Positions 31,696-41,684 of a stretch of 64,000 nucleotides of DNA are shown one piece after another. Under the pieces are notes generated by a model, which searched no databases, was not told the DNA's origin, and was given only the letters and a program-made list of their open reading frames with translations. This DNA is from Arthrinium phaeospermum (taxonomy: Eukaryota; Ascomycota; Sordariomycetes; Amphisphaeriales; Apiosporaceae). A program made the translations under genes and the position numbers. The stretch lies in NCBI GenBank assembly GCA_006503535.1, contig QYRS01000002.1, forward strand, positions 3,658,001-3,722,000, written 5' to 3'. Each line of letters starts with the position of its first letter. The stretch's first letter is position 1.

Positions 31696-33999
31696 TCATG
31701 TAGACTTCTTTGAACCCTCGATGGCCTCCACTTCAGCAGGGTCTTCAAAGAGAGGTTCTTGGTGGCCTTCTTCGGCCCAATCGCCTACAGACTCATGCTG
31801 GGCCTCCTCTTTCCCATCGTCCCCGAGAATCTTGTTCATCTTGAGATCGCGGGACGCGACACGCTTGCGAACCTTGGAAATCATTGCACGGCGTGATTCT
31901 TGTGTAAAGACAGCTTCTGCCAGTTGGGTATCGATCTTCTCTTCTACCAGCGCCTTGATATGAAAGGCAAGGTTTTGGCTGCGGAAGACACCCGAGTACC
32001 GGTAGCTCAGCCAAAGGTACAGCGTAATAGCCTTGTGAAGCGATTCTAAGCGGCTGAGATATTGGGCCGGGCCCTGATGGTATGTCTCCTTTTGAAAATC
32101 CAGAAGCTCCAAGTCAAGCTCAGGGATGTCTAGAACGTGCCCTCCGTCCATGTTAGACACGCATCTTGCCATGGCCTGCAAAACTTCAGGGCCATTCTTT
32201 TCCCTCAAGGCGACTGGGGCATTGAGAAAGACGCAGCGATCATAGACCGACATTGGATACGGCTGGATCAGATCAGCAATCTCGACCATTTCCCCCAACC
32301 CACACATGTGGAATCGATGTGAGGACTTTGCGATGTCACGAAGGCGTAGGAGGATGTAGCTGAAAGCTGTGGTTGGTGGGAAGTAAGTCGAGAAGCGCTC
32401 AAGGACAGACGGGGGTATCTGGATCCCGGCAGTCTCGAGTGGCTCAGGTTCTCGGTTGAAAGCCTCCTGAACCGAACCCAAATCGGCATCTTCCAAGGTT
32501 GTTACAAGACCAACTGAACCTTTCTTGGGCTCGGCGGGAGAACCGTCCTTCGTACCGGCCTGGATCGCATGAGAAGCGGTCCTGAATCGCCCTGCTCGAC
32601 CACCAATCTGCTTGAGTTCTGAGGTGCTCATCGCGCGATACCCGTATCTGTCGCGCTTATGCGTTTGTTCGAATATTACACGCTTAATCTCAAGGTTCAA
32701 CCCCATTCCGATGGCGTCGCTTGCCACGAGATAGTCGTATTCATTGTCGGGATCGTTGAACAAAGCGGCCTGCTGTGCGCGTGTCTCTGGTGGCAACGAC
32801 CCGTATACAATAGCGCAACGGCGACCTGTTGCCTTTTCCACGGTCTGCTTGAGAGCGTGAAGTCCAACACGGGAGAAGGACACAATGCAGTCGCCTTTTT
32901 CCAGATTTTCAAAGTTGTTGTTGAGACTTTCGCTCATCGTCTGCAGAGGACTCAGACGGTTGTAGCGATGGACAATGCAGTCGTCGCCAACGGTCCCACA
33001 CAGAGATTGGATCAGCTTCACGGCACGTTCCTCACCACAGAGATGAACTTCCTTTGCCTGCACACCAAGGAAAGCTTGAGTCCATGCCCATCCTCTCTCG
33101 ATGTCGCCAATCATTTGGATCTCATCGATGACAGCAACATCGACCTTGTAATTTAGAGGGGTCATCTCCACCGTGCAACTACGGAAATAGTTATCCTCGT
33201 TTTCAGGTATACGTTGTTCTTCTCCTGTTATCAACGCACAAGGTTTACCTTTCGCGGTGAAGCGCGAGAAGACTTCGTGGGCCAGCAGTCGCAAGGGCCC
33301 GGCGTATATACCCGATTTTGCGTTCTCTAGAGCTTTCAGAGCATGATATGTCTTGCCCGAGTTTGTGGGTCCGACGTGTAGATGTATTGTCCTCTTCATA
33401 GCTCTCGTTGCAGGGAACCACTCGTACGGGAAACGGAAGTCGGCAATCTTTCTGTGCGTGGCGGTGATGCTTGCGGAGAAGCGCGTGCGCATCAAGAAAT
33501 TCTGGAAAGAATACCTCAGCTCCTTGGTGAGCTGAGGAACATCTCCCTCGATGAAGGCGTGGCGGAGGGCATAGAAGAGAGGGTTTACCGCCTTGCTGAT
33601 GGCCTTTTTCTTGCTCGCGAGGTCGCAAGCTTTCTCGATCAGACTTCGGAAGGAGGTGATGTTTCCTTGGAGCTCGGCTTCGGACTTTATTCCCAGGGCA
33701 GAAAATTCCGCCTCCCTGGATTTCCAGGTAAAATCTTGTCGTATGAGCTCATCGTATTTGCTGGTTGCTAGCCCCCGGAACATGGCGTGTGTCCGACTGC
33801 TAGAAGCGACCTGCGGTCGGGATTTGATGGTATCACGTATAGACATGGGCTTGCCATAGGCTACCCTGGAAATCTTGAAGGCCGGCTTGGGCGGGCTGGC
33901 CTCCCGCTGTCGACGGATGGACGTCGAGAAGCCATGGCTGTAGGCGGCTTGCAGGATAAAGCTTGACCTAGCCAGACCAGCTCTGCGTATTGTGAGCAT
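31696..33999 (-). CDS. SUV3: Mitochondrial ATP-dependent RNA helicase SUV3
   Basis: Helicase subunit of the mitochondrial RNA degradosome (mtEXO), which unwinds RNA for the partner exonuclease. One intronless frame of 767 aa from ATG 33999. The N-terminus (MLTIRRAGLARSSF..., Arg/Ser-rich, no acidic residues) is a typical mitochondrial presequence. Helicase motifs: GPTNSGKT (about 207), PLRLLAHE, DEIQM (about 290), CGEER and, in the second lobe, VYGSLPPETR, VASDAIGMGLNL and QIGGRAGRF. A C-terminal SUV3-specific region follows, ending in an acidic Glu-rich tail. No frame problems. It is divergent from the R-SNARE gene across about 0.7 kb. Confidence 0.95.
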   Translation of the reverse strand: MLTIRRAGLARSSFILQAAYSHGFSTSIRRQREASPPKPAFKISRVAYGKPMSIRDTIKSRPQVASSSRTHAMFRGLATSKYDELIRQDFTWKSREAEFSALGIKSEAELQGNITSFRSLIEKACDLASKKKAISKAVNPLFYALRHAFIEGDVPQLTKELRYSFQNFLMRTRFSASITATHRKIADFRFPYEWFPATRAMKRTIHLHVGPTNSGKTYHALKALENAKSGIYAGPLRLLAHEVFSRFTAKGKPCALITGEEQRIPENEDNYFRSCTVEMTPLNYKVDVAVIDEIQMIGDIERGWAWTQAFLGVQAKEVHLCGEERAVKLIQSLCGTVGDDCIVHRYNRLSPLQTMSESLNNNFENLEKGDCIVSFSRVGLHALKQTVEKATGRRCAIVYGSLPPETRAQQAALFNDPDNEYDYLVASDAIGMGLNLEIKRVIFEQTHKRDRYGYRAMSTSELKQIGGRAGRFRTASHAIQAGTKDGSPAEPKKGSVGLVTTLEDADLGSVQEAFNREPEPLETAGIQIPPSVLERFSTYFPPTTAFSYILLRLRDIAKSSHRFHMCGLGEMVEIADLIQPYPMSVYDRCVFLNAPVALREKNGPEVLQAMARCVSNMDGGHVLDIPELDLELLDFQKETYHQGPAQYLSRLESLHKAITLYLWLSYRYSGVFRSQNLAFHIKALVEEKIDTQLAEAVFTQESRRAMISKVRKRVASRDLKMNKILGDDGKEEAQHESVGDWAEEGHQEPLFEDPAEVEAIEGSKKST

Positions 34000-34708
34000 G
34001 GCAAAGAATTGACATGTAAGGAACCATGTTAAGACGTAACCCGCTGGATGTTCTTCGGGGCGGGTGTCGTCCAAAAATCGGAGGAGGATCTACTTCGGGA
34101 GTCCCACTTATGCCACTTATCGCGTTCATTGACTTTTGAGTGATCGCGACCACCCTCCACGATCAAATGGCAATCCTCGCCTACCTAAAGTTTTTGTTAT
34201 CGATACAGCACGGCTTACATAAAGACGGACAGGGATCATGATCAACTCTGCTAGCGCCCGTTGCGTTAGTTACATGGATGGATGTAGGTAAGTACGTGCA
34301 GTCAGCACTTGTGCACTTTGATACTGGTGCAGTGCCTGAGTGCCTGCAAATCGGTCGATGCCCGTTACCTATTAGTAAAGCACTGTATCACCAATGTTAG
34401 AAGGCCAGTGCGCTACGTCGTCATGCTGCAGGTTGCGACTCAGCGTGCCAGCCAACCCGTCTACTGCCCGTCGCCGAAACCCATCGTCCCCATCATTGAT
34501 GTATGCGGGCTCCCATTGAACAATCCACCAGCCGATCCAATTCCGCACCTGCACCTTACCCCGGATTCTCGATACATAATCAACACGGGTTGCTGGCTGG
34601 GTACCTATTCCAATCTTGCCAACACATCATTCGCCCGTTCGGCATCCCCCCTTGAATAACACAACCCAAGACATCGAACAGAAGCGTTCGAGGCAGAACA
34701 TTGTCACG
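34000..34708. other. Divergent promoter region SUV3 / R-SNARE
   Basis: 710 bp between two divergent starts. It contains a GTAGGTAAGTA-type short repeat near 34273. No gene seen. Confidence 0.5.
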
Positions 34709-35506
34709 ATGGCTTCCTCATCGACTCCCCAAACCCCTCTACTCTAGTATGTGCGACCGCAAGCATCCCCATCCCCACACCATCTCGGACAAGACTTGCA
34801 GCTAACGGCACACACTTATTGAAACAGCTCCTGCATAGCACATACCTCGACCATCCTCTCAGAATGTACCACGTCGGCCTCTTCGCAGACGTCGTCGCTG
34901 GCGTCTCTGATCCTGCCGAAAATCACCCACGACACGCCACAGAAGCTGACCTACACCCATGGCAACAATCACATCCACTACATGTCCGAGGCGCCGTCGG
35001 AGCACGCGGGTAACCCGTCGGCGGGCGGCCTCACCTTCCTCGTCATCGCCGACTCGTCGCTCGGCCGCCGTGTGCCCTTCGGCTACCTGTTCGAGATCCG
35101 CAAGCGCTTCTTCGAGGAGTTCGACGGCGCCAACACCGACTTCGCCGACCTGCCCAACTACGGCGCCGCCTCCTTCAACGGCGAGCTCCGCAAGCTCATG
35201 GTCGACTTCGGCACCACGTCGGGCGGCCGCGAGGACGCCATCACCAACGTCCAGCGCGAGATCGACGACGTCCGCGGCATCATGACCAAGAACATCGAGG
35301 GCCTGCTGGAGCGCGGCGAGCGCATCGACCTCCTTGTCGACAAGACGGATCGCCTGGGCGGCAGCGCGCGCGAGTTCCGGGTGCGGAGCCGCGGCCTGAA
35401 GAGGCAGATGTGGTGGAAGAACGTCAAACTGATGGCGCTCTTGACCTTGGTCATTGTGTTGATCATCGCGGCCATCGTCATCGCCGTCAAGAATGCTGCC
35501 AGTTAG
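34709..35506 (+). CDS. Longin-domain R-SNARE (VAMP7/Nyv1-like)
   Basis: Vesicle-membrane SNARE for fusion with vacuole or endosome. Exon 1 is 34709-34746 and exon 2 34828-35506, across an 81-bp intron (GTATGT...AACAG); phases match, 238 aa. An N-terminal longin domain (LLYSCIAHTSTIL... to about residue 120) holds ILPKITHDTPQKLTYTHGNN and LTFLVIADSSLGRRVPFGYL. The SNARE motif follows (about 145-205), with zero-layer Arg in LLERGERIDLLVDKT, which makes it an R-SNARE. A C-terminal membrane anchor (about 211-234) comes after the juxtamembrane KRQMWWKN. Without the first exon the longin domain would be cut, so the spliced model is preferred. The closest named relatives are fungal Nyv1/VAMP7 proteins; which of these it equals cannot be settled by eye. 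Confidence 0.92.
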
Positions 35507-35902
35507 GGAGTTTTTGTTTATTTGGGAAGGTTATGCGCTTCAGGAGCAACAACAACAACATATTGTTATGCGTCGGTCATTACCAGAGAGCAGCAGGTGG
35601 TTATCAATTTAGATGGGCTGGGCAAGTGTCAGGTTTTTGATGTATTATTTGATGTACATAACATACTTATTCCCCCTTTTGCTTCTGAGCCTTGAGCACT
35701 GCAATCGAACCATCATTACAACATAATCGAGGTTTTCATAATGCCACAATTGCAACCGAAATTGACCTCAGCAATGGGGGAAGTGGCATCTTCAAAGTTC
35801 GGATAAAGCCTTGAGTGAACCAGTATATTGTATGCAATGATGAGTCACTACATTTCTCTAGTACACCTATTCAAACTTGGGATCATCCACAGAATCCCTC
35901 AA

Positions 35903-36181
35903 TCATAATCGCGCCCCTGTCATTCTCTGAACCTCGGGAACAGCATACCCTAAAGCTACCGGATTTGTACGAGCAACATCGTAGATGAACGGCACACGCC
36001 GCAATTTGCTGGACAAAAACACGGGATGTACCGAAGAGACGTCGCGTGATACTCCTAGCACCGGCGGCGCCATATCACTCCTTTTCTGATGTTGCTGGGT
36101 TGCGAAAGGTACTGGTGATGAAAGGGATGTTGGAGGAGGCATGGGGAATGGGGCACAAGCGGCTGAGTCCATCGACTGCAT
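35903..36181 (-). CDS. Possible small protein, unknown
   Basis: A 92-aa minus-strand frame from ATG 36181. It is Pro/Ser-rich at the start, and its end (KLRRVPFIYDVARTNPVALG) has a coding-like composition. No domain recognised, and no splice partner is certain. It could be chance. Confidence 0.25.
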   Translation of the reverse strand: MQSMDSAACAPFPMPPPTSLSSPVPFATQQHQKRSDMAPPVLGVSRDVSSVHPVFLSSKLRRVPFIYDVARTNPVALGYAVPEVQRMTGARL

Positions 36182-36477
36182 GCCTATATACTGCGACAAG
36201 GATATTGATGGGGTCACGAGAGAGGAGCTCGTGGTTTGTGGTTGCTGATAACACGGGTGTTGGTGGATGTATATAAAAGACCGTAGAAGTGATGAGGTTG
36301 GCCTGTATCAAATTGTATTAAAGCCGGCCAGAGATAAGAGGGCTCTCGGCCACTGGGGTAAACCCCGAAATGCGGGGCGGTGATGCCGAGGAAGACTATC
36401 CTCCCACGGGCAGATGAACTGAAGGTTGCGAGCAGCTGTTATCATATAAGCAGCTATTGCTATGATAGTAGTTAGCC

Positions 36478-36858
36478 TCAATTGGTTTCCGAAGTGATTT
36501 GATTCGCGATGCCTACAAGATGCTGCTGCTGCTGTGGCTCTCCCCGGTTTCTGGCCGACGACTGGTTATTGTGGGCCGCTGTGTGTTGCTTGAGTCGCTG
36601 TAGTTGCTCTTGAAGCCGCAATTGAATCTCGACGGTAGGCGTAGAGGTTGAGGGGACATGCAATGACAACAGTGCAGTCTCTCCGGCATTGTTGTTGTTG
36701 CTTCTGCTGCTGGTCCGGCGACCGTTGACGCCTAACCCCAGACCCCGCCAGATCTCCCGGCGCTTTTCGTCATCTTCACGTGTCGCCGTTGGCACCGCCG
36801 CGTGGAGAGCAGGGTGGGCGCTGCCGAACGTTTGGGACACTGAACGCCTGAGCTGCAT
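36478..36858 (-). CDS. Possible small Gln-rich protein, unknown
   Basis: A 126-aa minus-strand frame from ATG 36858. It contains a helical, charged stretch (EIQLRLQEQLQRLKQH), which could be a short coiled coil, plus poly-Asn and poly-Gln tracts. No domain recognised. Confidence 0.3.
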   Translation of the reverse strand: MQLRRSVSQTFGSAHPALHAAVPTATREDDEKRREIWRGLGLGVNGRRTSSRSNNNNAGETALLSLHVPSTSTPTVEIQLRLQEQLQRLKQHTAAHNNQSSARNRGEPQQQQHLVGIANQITSETN

Positions 36859-37436
36859 TTTGGGACTATCAGGAACAAGGCCGGAGGACGTTACGAAATC
36901 ACAAGAGGAGCAGTAGGAGAAAATATGTTGACCCAAGACACAATCGGCACTTCAGGTGCAATCTATTGAATTTTTACTTTCGAGACAGCAAATACCCCCA
37001 AGGCAAAGCCCGTCATGACCAGCTGCTGTACTTGCCGTATTTGTTCTGATCCAACCCACTTCCCCGCAAAGGGTTGTCTCTTAGGCTCTATTAGACCTCT
37101 CCTAGAGCATTCCCAGCCCCCCTTTCGGCCCCAGCCGTCTTCTTGCAGGCAGGTGTAGAATGGGGTGTCGACACCCGAACACCCGGCCGGGAACCAGGAC
37201 TTTACAGTATGCTCTGGCTCGGCTTTCTGCCGTATGCTCGAGTGCGATTCCCGGGCTTTTGATAGGCAGTACCCTTCGCCAGCCGTTGGAAATTTCGACG
37301 CCTCGTGCAAGCCATAGTAGTAGTCAGGCGATCTCTATATCTATATCCTTCAACTCTAACCGACTTGCCTTGTCACCTGTCTAGGGTGAAGTGTCGAGTC
37401 TCCATAGCATGCAAGCAAATATGCGAGATCACAGGC

Positions 37437-38708
37437 TCAAGTTGACTTTTTACCCCTTCTTCTAGGCTTGGTCTTCTCGCCCTCTTTGCCCTCTTTTGCC
37501 TTCTCGGCCTCTTTGCCTTTCTTGATCGAACTAACCAGAGCCTCAATGTCCGCGACCTTCTCGGCCTTTTGCTTCTCCTCGTCCTCCATCTCCTTTTGCT
37601 TCTTCTTCAGAATTCTTATGGCCGCCAAATCCGCCTCGGTCTTCTCTATCAGCTTGTCGGTCGACTCCCACAGCTTCTTGGCAATCGCCTCGTCCTTGAC
37701 GTCCTTCCTCGCGAAATCAACCTCCATGCAATCCTTGATCAGCTTGCCGCCGTAGCCGCGACCCAGACTGGGCTCCATGGCAGCATAGAGGATGGCCTGT
37801 GCACCCCTTTCAGAATCCTTGATCAACAGCCACTGGAGAGGGTACGTAATCATGTAGATCGCGAGACCCCAGAAGGTTCCCCTTGTGATCCATCGCAGGA
37901 AGCCTGACGACCGGGATAGTCCAGGATCCACAAAGGTCACTCGGGCATTCATAGGGAGTCCATCCGGGCGCTTGTAGGCATCCAGATGCTTCTGGAAGGA
38001 TTGCCCAAATACCATAAGCGCCAGCTTGCTGCGCGCATACGCTTTGCCCGGCGTCCACTTCTTCTCATCCAGCTCCTCGCTGAGGAAGGGTGACGAAATG
38101 TAGGAGGCGCACGTAGTTATAATAATGCGGACGTCGCGGTCGATGGGTTGCGCGCGCAGGGCGGGACTGAGAATGCCCAGCAGGTGGAAATTGGAGACGT
38201 AGTTGACCAACCAGGTCTCCTCAATGCCCGCTTCCGTCTCCTGTCGTTTGCAGCCCGGGGGCGTCAGCGTCGCCGCGCAAAGTATAAGTTGGTCGAGACG
38301 GCGGGGCGGTGCGTTGTCGATCCATTTCGTGGCGAATTTTCGGACGCTGTAGAGGTCGGTCAGGTCGACCTGCTCGGCGTAGATCATCTCGTTGCCGGTG
38401 CTCTTGCGCAGCTCGCCAATATAGTCGGCCAGGAATGTGTCGGACGGCGGAAGGCGGGTCAGAAGGCAAATCTGAGCTCCGCGTTCGGCCAGGCCTCTCG
38501 TAACAGCAGCTCCTATTCCGGATGTCCCGCCCGTGATCATGACGACTTTGCCGTGCATTTTTGCGTCCACTGGGCTCGTGGCGCCATTGCTATACACCTT
38601 TATCAGATAAAGGGTTGCGCTGACCAATATGATCGAGACCAGCAGCCATGGGTCTGGCAGCCAAGCTGGGTAGCCATCGTGAAACAGATAGCCCAGGAGT
38701 TCCAGCAT
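37437..38708 (-). CDS. Membrane-anchored short-chain dehydrogenase/reductase
   Basis: NAD(P)-dependent oxidoreductase of the SDR family; the substrate is unknown. One intronless frame of 423 aa from ATG 38708. A membrane anchor (about residues 20-37, PWLLVSIILVSATLYLI) precedes the Rossmann fold. The cofactor motif TGGTSGIG is at 59-66 and the catalytic YARSK at 224-228 (Tyr224, Lys228), with ITTCASYIS around the catalytic Ser. The C-terminus (about 370-423) is a highly charged Lys/Glu-rich helix ending in KPRRRGKKST, longer than in typical SDRs (about 250-330 aa), which could bind acidic partners or membranes. Retinol dehydrogenase/WWOX-like SDRs are the nearest named class; lipid or sterol substrates would fit the anchor but are inference. 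Confidence 0.88.
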   Translation of the reverse strand: MLELLGYLFHDGYPAWLPDPWLLVSIILVSATLYLIKVYSNGATSPVDAKMHGKVVMITGGTSGIGAAVTRGLAERGAQICLLTRLPPSDTFLADYIGELRKSTGNEMIYAEQVDLTDLYSVRKFATKWIDNAPPRRLDQLILCAATLTPPGCKRQETEAGIEETWLVNYVSNFHLLGILSPALRAQPIDRDVRIIITTCASYISSPFLSEELDEKKWTPGKAYARSKLALMVFGQSFQKHLDAYKRPDGLPMNARVTFVDPGLSRSSGFLRWITRGTFWGLAIYMITYPLQWLLIKDSERGAQAILYAAMEPSLGRGYGGKLIKDCMEVDFARKDVKDEAIAKKLWESTDKLIEKTEADLAAIRILKKKQKEMEDEEKQKAEKVADIEALVSSIKKGKEAEKAKEGKEGEKTKPRRRGKKST

Positions 38709-39246
38709 CGCGGCGGGTAGTTTACTCGTGAGAAATTATTGTGGGTGAGAAGAGTCGTATTACCGTGCCATCTCAACAGCAGGGGTTTCGGTCGTTCAAT
38801 GGGCGCAAAGAGCGAATGTGTAGCTGTCGTCGCTGGTGACAGATTTGTTGATATCTGGCAATCTCATAAGGCCAGACGCTAAGCGGGTAGGTTTTAGGCA
38901 ATTGCAAGGGAGCGTCTCCACACAAGCTCATCGGATGTGGCGTCAGCTGCAGCGCTAATAATAGGTTTCTCCAGTGCCTTGCTTCGTAACCTACAGCTGA
39001 GGGATAAAGGCTGAAGGCTGCAATAAATCTCCTTGAGGCTCAAGCTTGGTGCCTGCAACCAACTGTGACTCAGCTGCCACATTTCGACTTACACCTACTC
39101 TCCAGCCATTTTCATACCACATTGTCTCCCAGAATTGGCACGGTTCTTGTTCTCTCCTAGGGACATCAGCAGGCTACACAAGTCGCAGCGACAAGTATAA
39201 AGTTGACAGTGCTCTGGAAGCCACTGTCGAGGTTGATTGATTCCTG
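38709..39246. other. Divergent promoter region SDR / G-patch
   Basis: 540 bp between divergent starts, no gene seen. Confidence 0.5.
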
Positions 39247-39912
39247 ATGGCTTCTAATAATGCCTCGCACGTGAAATACGACGACGACGAAGATGATATT
39301 CGTCTTGAGCACAAGAAGCCCTTTAGCTCAGGACTCAGGCGCAAGCTCATCCAATTTGTTCCGGCATCATCTGGAGAAACATCATCCACGGAACAGAGCA
39401 GGGCGACCAGCACGCCTGCAAAGTCCATAGAGGACATTTACTTGAACATAGTCATGCCCTCGCGAGACACAGCCTCAGCCCCTCCAGAAAACACAGTATC
39501 CCACAGGATATGTGAGCTATGCCAATTGCCACTTGATGAAGGCGCATCAGCCAGCCATGAAACATCAATAGCCCATCAGGTCTGTCTGGAGCACTCTCAT
39601 CCTCCCTCGGCTCTCGACAGGTCACGCATGGGCTTAGCTGTACTTCAGTCACAGGGGTGGGATCCTGATGCGAGAAAAGGCCTGGGGGCTTCGCAGCAGG
39701 GAGTGCAATACCCGATTAAAGCGAAGCAAAAAGAAGATACGCTGGGCATCGGTGTTCAAGTGCCCAAGGATTTGGAGAAGTGGAAAAAGGAGAAGCCCCA
39801 GAAGCTCGATGCTGCCAAAGTTCGCAAGAAAGTTGCCGAAGACAAGAAGCGAAGAGAAAAGCTTCAACGACAGTTCTACGGCAACCCAGACATTGAGAAG
39901 TATCTGGGTTGA
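39247..39912 (+). CDS. G-patch domain protein (GPANK1-like)
   Basis: Small nuclear or RNA-associated protein; one intronless frame of 221 aa. An acidic N-terminus precedes a possible zinc knuckle (CELCQLPLDEGASASHE and a following HQVCLEHSH, about residues 85-120). A G-patch-like segment follows (about 135-170: GLAVLQSQGWDPDARKGLG, then DTLGIG). The C-terminus is a basic coiled helix (EKWKKEKPQKL, KKVAEDKKRREKLQRQFYG). G-patch segments bind and activate DEAH-box helicases; PRP22 is in the same window, but no direct link is shown. Order and size match fungal relatives of GPANK1. Confidence 0.82.
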   Translation: MASNNASHVKYDDDEDDIRLEHKKPFSSGLRRKLIQFVPASSGETSSTEQSRATSTPAKSIEDIYLNIVMPSRDTASAPPENTVSHRICELCQLPLDEGASASHETSIAHQVCLEHSHPPSALDRSRMGLAVLQSQGWDPDARKGLGASQQGVQYPIKAKQKEDTLGIGVQVPKDLEKWKKEKPQKLDAAKVRKKVAEDKKRREKLQRQFYGNPDIEKYLG

Positions 39913-40116
39913 AATCAGCGTTCTCCAGCGCAGCTGAATTAGAGCAAAACTTGAAGCATGATGCCCAGTAGAAAGTGTCAGCTGTGAAGGGACAGGAACA
40001 TAGCTCGCTGGATCAAACGCAGTCTTTTCCCCCCCCTTCCCTCCTGTTCGGTCCAGTATGAGACAGAACCCAAGATACCCCATCAATATTTCAACCCCTG
40101 TGCCTATAGTGAAACG

Positions 40117-40159
40117 GCCTATTCTGGTTTTTGGCGTGCACCAAAATGTCAGAATAGGC
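40117..40159. repeat. Strong hairpin (inverted repeat)
   Basis: Outer arms GCCTATTCTG (40117-40126) and CAGAATAGGC (40150-40159) pair perfectly over 10 bp. Inner arms TTTTGG (40129-40134) and CCAAAA (40141-40146) pair over 6 bp around a 6-base loop. It lies about 200 bp past the G-patch stop codon and could fold in that 3' UTR. Confidence 0.8.
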
Positions 40160-41024
40160 GCCGACCATTTGGCAATTGTTTGTATATTGTTGATGATAAG
40201 CGGTGGAAATCTACCTAAAAAGCAATCCCAGTCAAAAACGGATATCTGAGGCAACTTGAGACGAGCAAGACAGATTGTGGATTCTGCAGAACATGAGACG
40301 ACCCACTTCTCGGCTCCGGCCGTTTGGATTGCCCACCGTGGATGAACAGAGCAACGGTAGGGTTGTCAATGATCGCTGCTGATCATATCGTTGGGAGGCT
40401 ATACACAATACTCGCCTCAGGTCAGATACTTGCTGTGATGATGCTTGATACTTTGAATCCTTTCGGGAAAAGATCAGGTTACCGTTCTTGACGACTACGA
40501 CTCCGGCCGATGCAAGAAACTTGAGTGCACTACTGTAGGTAAATCTATGTGGGTATCTGTACTTCTACAGAACAACAGTATCCTGCAGCCGCATTGTCAC
40601 CAGTGTCGGCTATACCAGAGTTCACGAGTTCCTTGGGTGCTGGGAAGGCCTCTCACGGTTGGGTATGTATATGGAGGGGTGCCCTGCAAACGTGTAAAAA
40701 CCCGGTAACATGCAATCACAAAGCTCGGTAGATGCTCCCGATTCTGCTATGGTGTCGGGATCGGCGCCGGGTTCATGGGCACTACTGCACATCAGGAGGA
40801 CCCTCCAGAGGCCGTGACAATCTGTTTTGATACGTTGAGAGGATTGCCAGCTGGGTTTCAGCTCATCAAAAGATCCAGACTTGACATACCGTACCCATGT
40901 CAACCAGGGTGGACATCGTGACAGCTTCAAGCCCTGCATGGCGCCCCCGACGAAGAAACGCTTGGCAGGTCGCTTGTCCAGCGAGATGGGGAGATTGTAG
41001 ACTCGTCGTCAAGTTGGATTGGGG

Positions 41025-41031
41025 TATAAAA
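41025..41031 (+). promoter_or_regulatory. Candidate TATA box of the secreted-protein gene
   Basis: TATAAAA sits 189 bp upstream of the ATG at 41214 and is followed by pyrimidine-rich and CA-rich leader sequence. A clear TATA box suggests a strongly regulated, highly expressed gene, in keeping with a secreted product. Confidence 0.5.
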
Positions 41032-41213
41032 AGTCCCAAGTAGACGACCTTGATCTTGGTTCTGATTCTACTCATCCACACAATCCAGCTCGGTCCGGTC
41101 CTTCGCTTCTTATACCAACTTCCACTTTCACTTCTTCACCAAAAAACCAACTTCAACATTCTTTGAGAGCTGTGCTCCGTTTCTAAATCTTTCTACACCT
41201 AAACATATACAAG

Positions 41214-41684
41214 ATGCAGTCCTTCACCGCCATCCTCTCCATCCTGGCCCTGGCCACTTCGGTCAGCGCCCACGGCCGCCTCATCACCCCTCCGGGTCTC
41301 CCCAACACCACCCCTCTCCAGGACATCCGTGTCACCGCCAACAGCTGCGGTCAGGGCGTGACTGTTGCCGGCAACGCCGTGGCTTCCTTCAAGGCCGGCG
41401 CGACCCAGGAGATCACCTGGACCGTGGACAACGGCGACGGCGCCGGCCCCTTCGGCGTCTTCTTCGACCCCACCGGCAAGGGCACCGCCTTCACCGTCAA
41501 GGCCGAGATGGTCAAGAACATGGACGGCCTGAACGGCGGCGTCCCCAACAGCTTCCCCCGCGGCAACCACGTCCTCAGCTTCAAGGTCCCCGCCACCAAG
41601 TGCAACAAGTGCGTCATGCAAGTCCGGCAGGTGGTTACCGGCAAGGATGGATTCGGTTCTTGCGCGGTTGTCAGCATCCAGTAA
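41214..41684 (+). CDS. Small secreted Egh16-like protein
   Basis: Secreted protein, 156 aa, intronless. Signal peptide at residues 1-19 (MQSFTAILSILALATSVSA). If cleavage follows Ala19, the mature protein begins with His (HGRLITPP), the arrangement found in copper-binding secreted proteins such as lytic polysaccharide monooxygenases, where the N-terminal His chelates copper. The middle (QEITWTVDNGDGAGPFGVFF, then NMDGLNGG and RGNHVLSFKVP) resembles the Egh16/MAS-type family induced during infection. The C-terminus has KCNKCVMQVRQV and FGSCAVV; four cysteines in all, probably two disulfides. Codon use is strongly C/G-ending, which suggests high expression. The Egh16 assignment rests on motif memory; a copper or polysaccharide role is inference. 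It is not identified as a toxin. Confidence 0.75.
   Translation: MQSFTAILSILALATSVSAHGRLITPPGLPNTTPLQDIRVTANSCGQGVTVAGNAVASFKAGATQEITWTVDNGDGAGPFGVFFDPTGKGTAFTVKAEMVKNMDGLNGGVPNSFPRGNHVLSFKVPATKCNKCVMQVRQVVTGKDGFGSCAVVSIQ

Larger units (their letters stand above)
35507..37436. other. Long intergenic region with two weak ORFs
   Basis: 1.9 kb. Apart from the two low-confidence minus-strand ORFs listed separately, no gene is supported. Confidence 0.45.
39913..41213. other. Intergenic region (1.3 kb)
   Basis: Contains the hairpin at 40117-40159 and the TATA box at 41025 (listed separately). No gene seen. Confidence 0.5.

Noticed and set aside
33999..34074. N-terminal extension of SUV3 to 34074
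   Set aside because: It would begin with TTG; the ATG at 33999 gives a good mitochondrial presequence.
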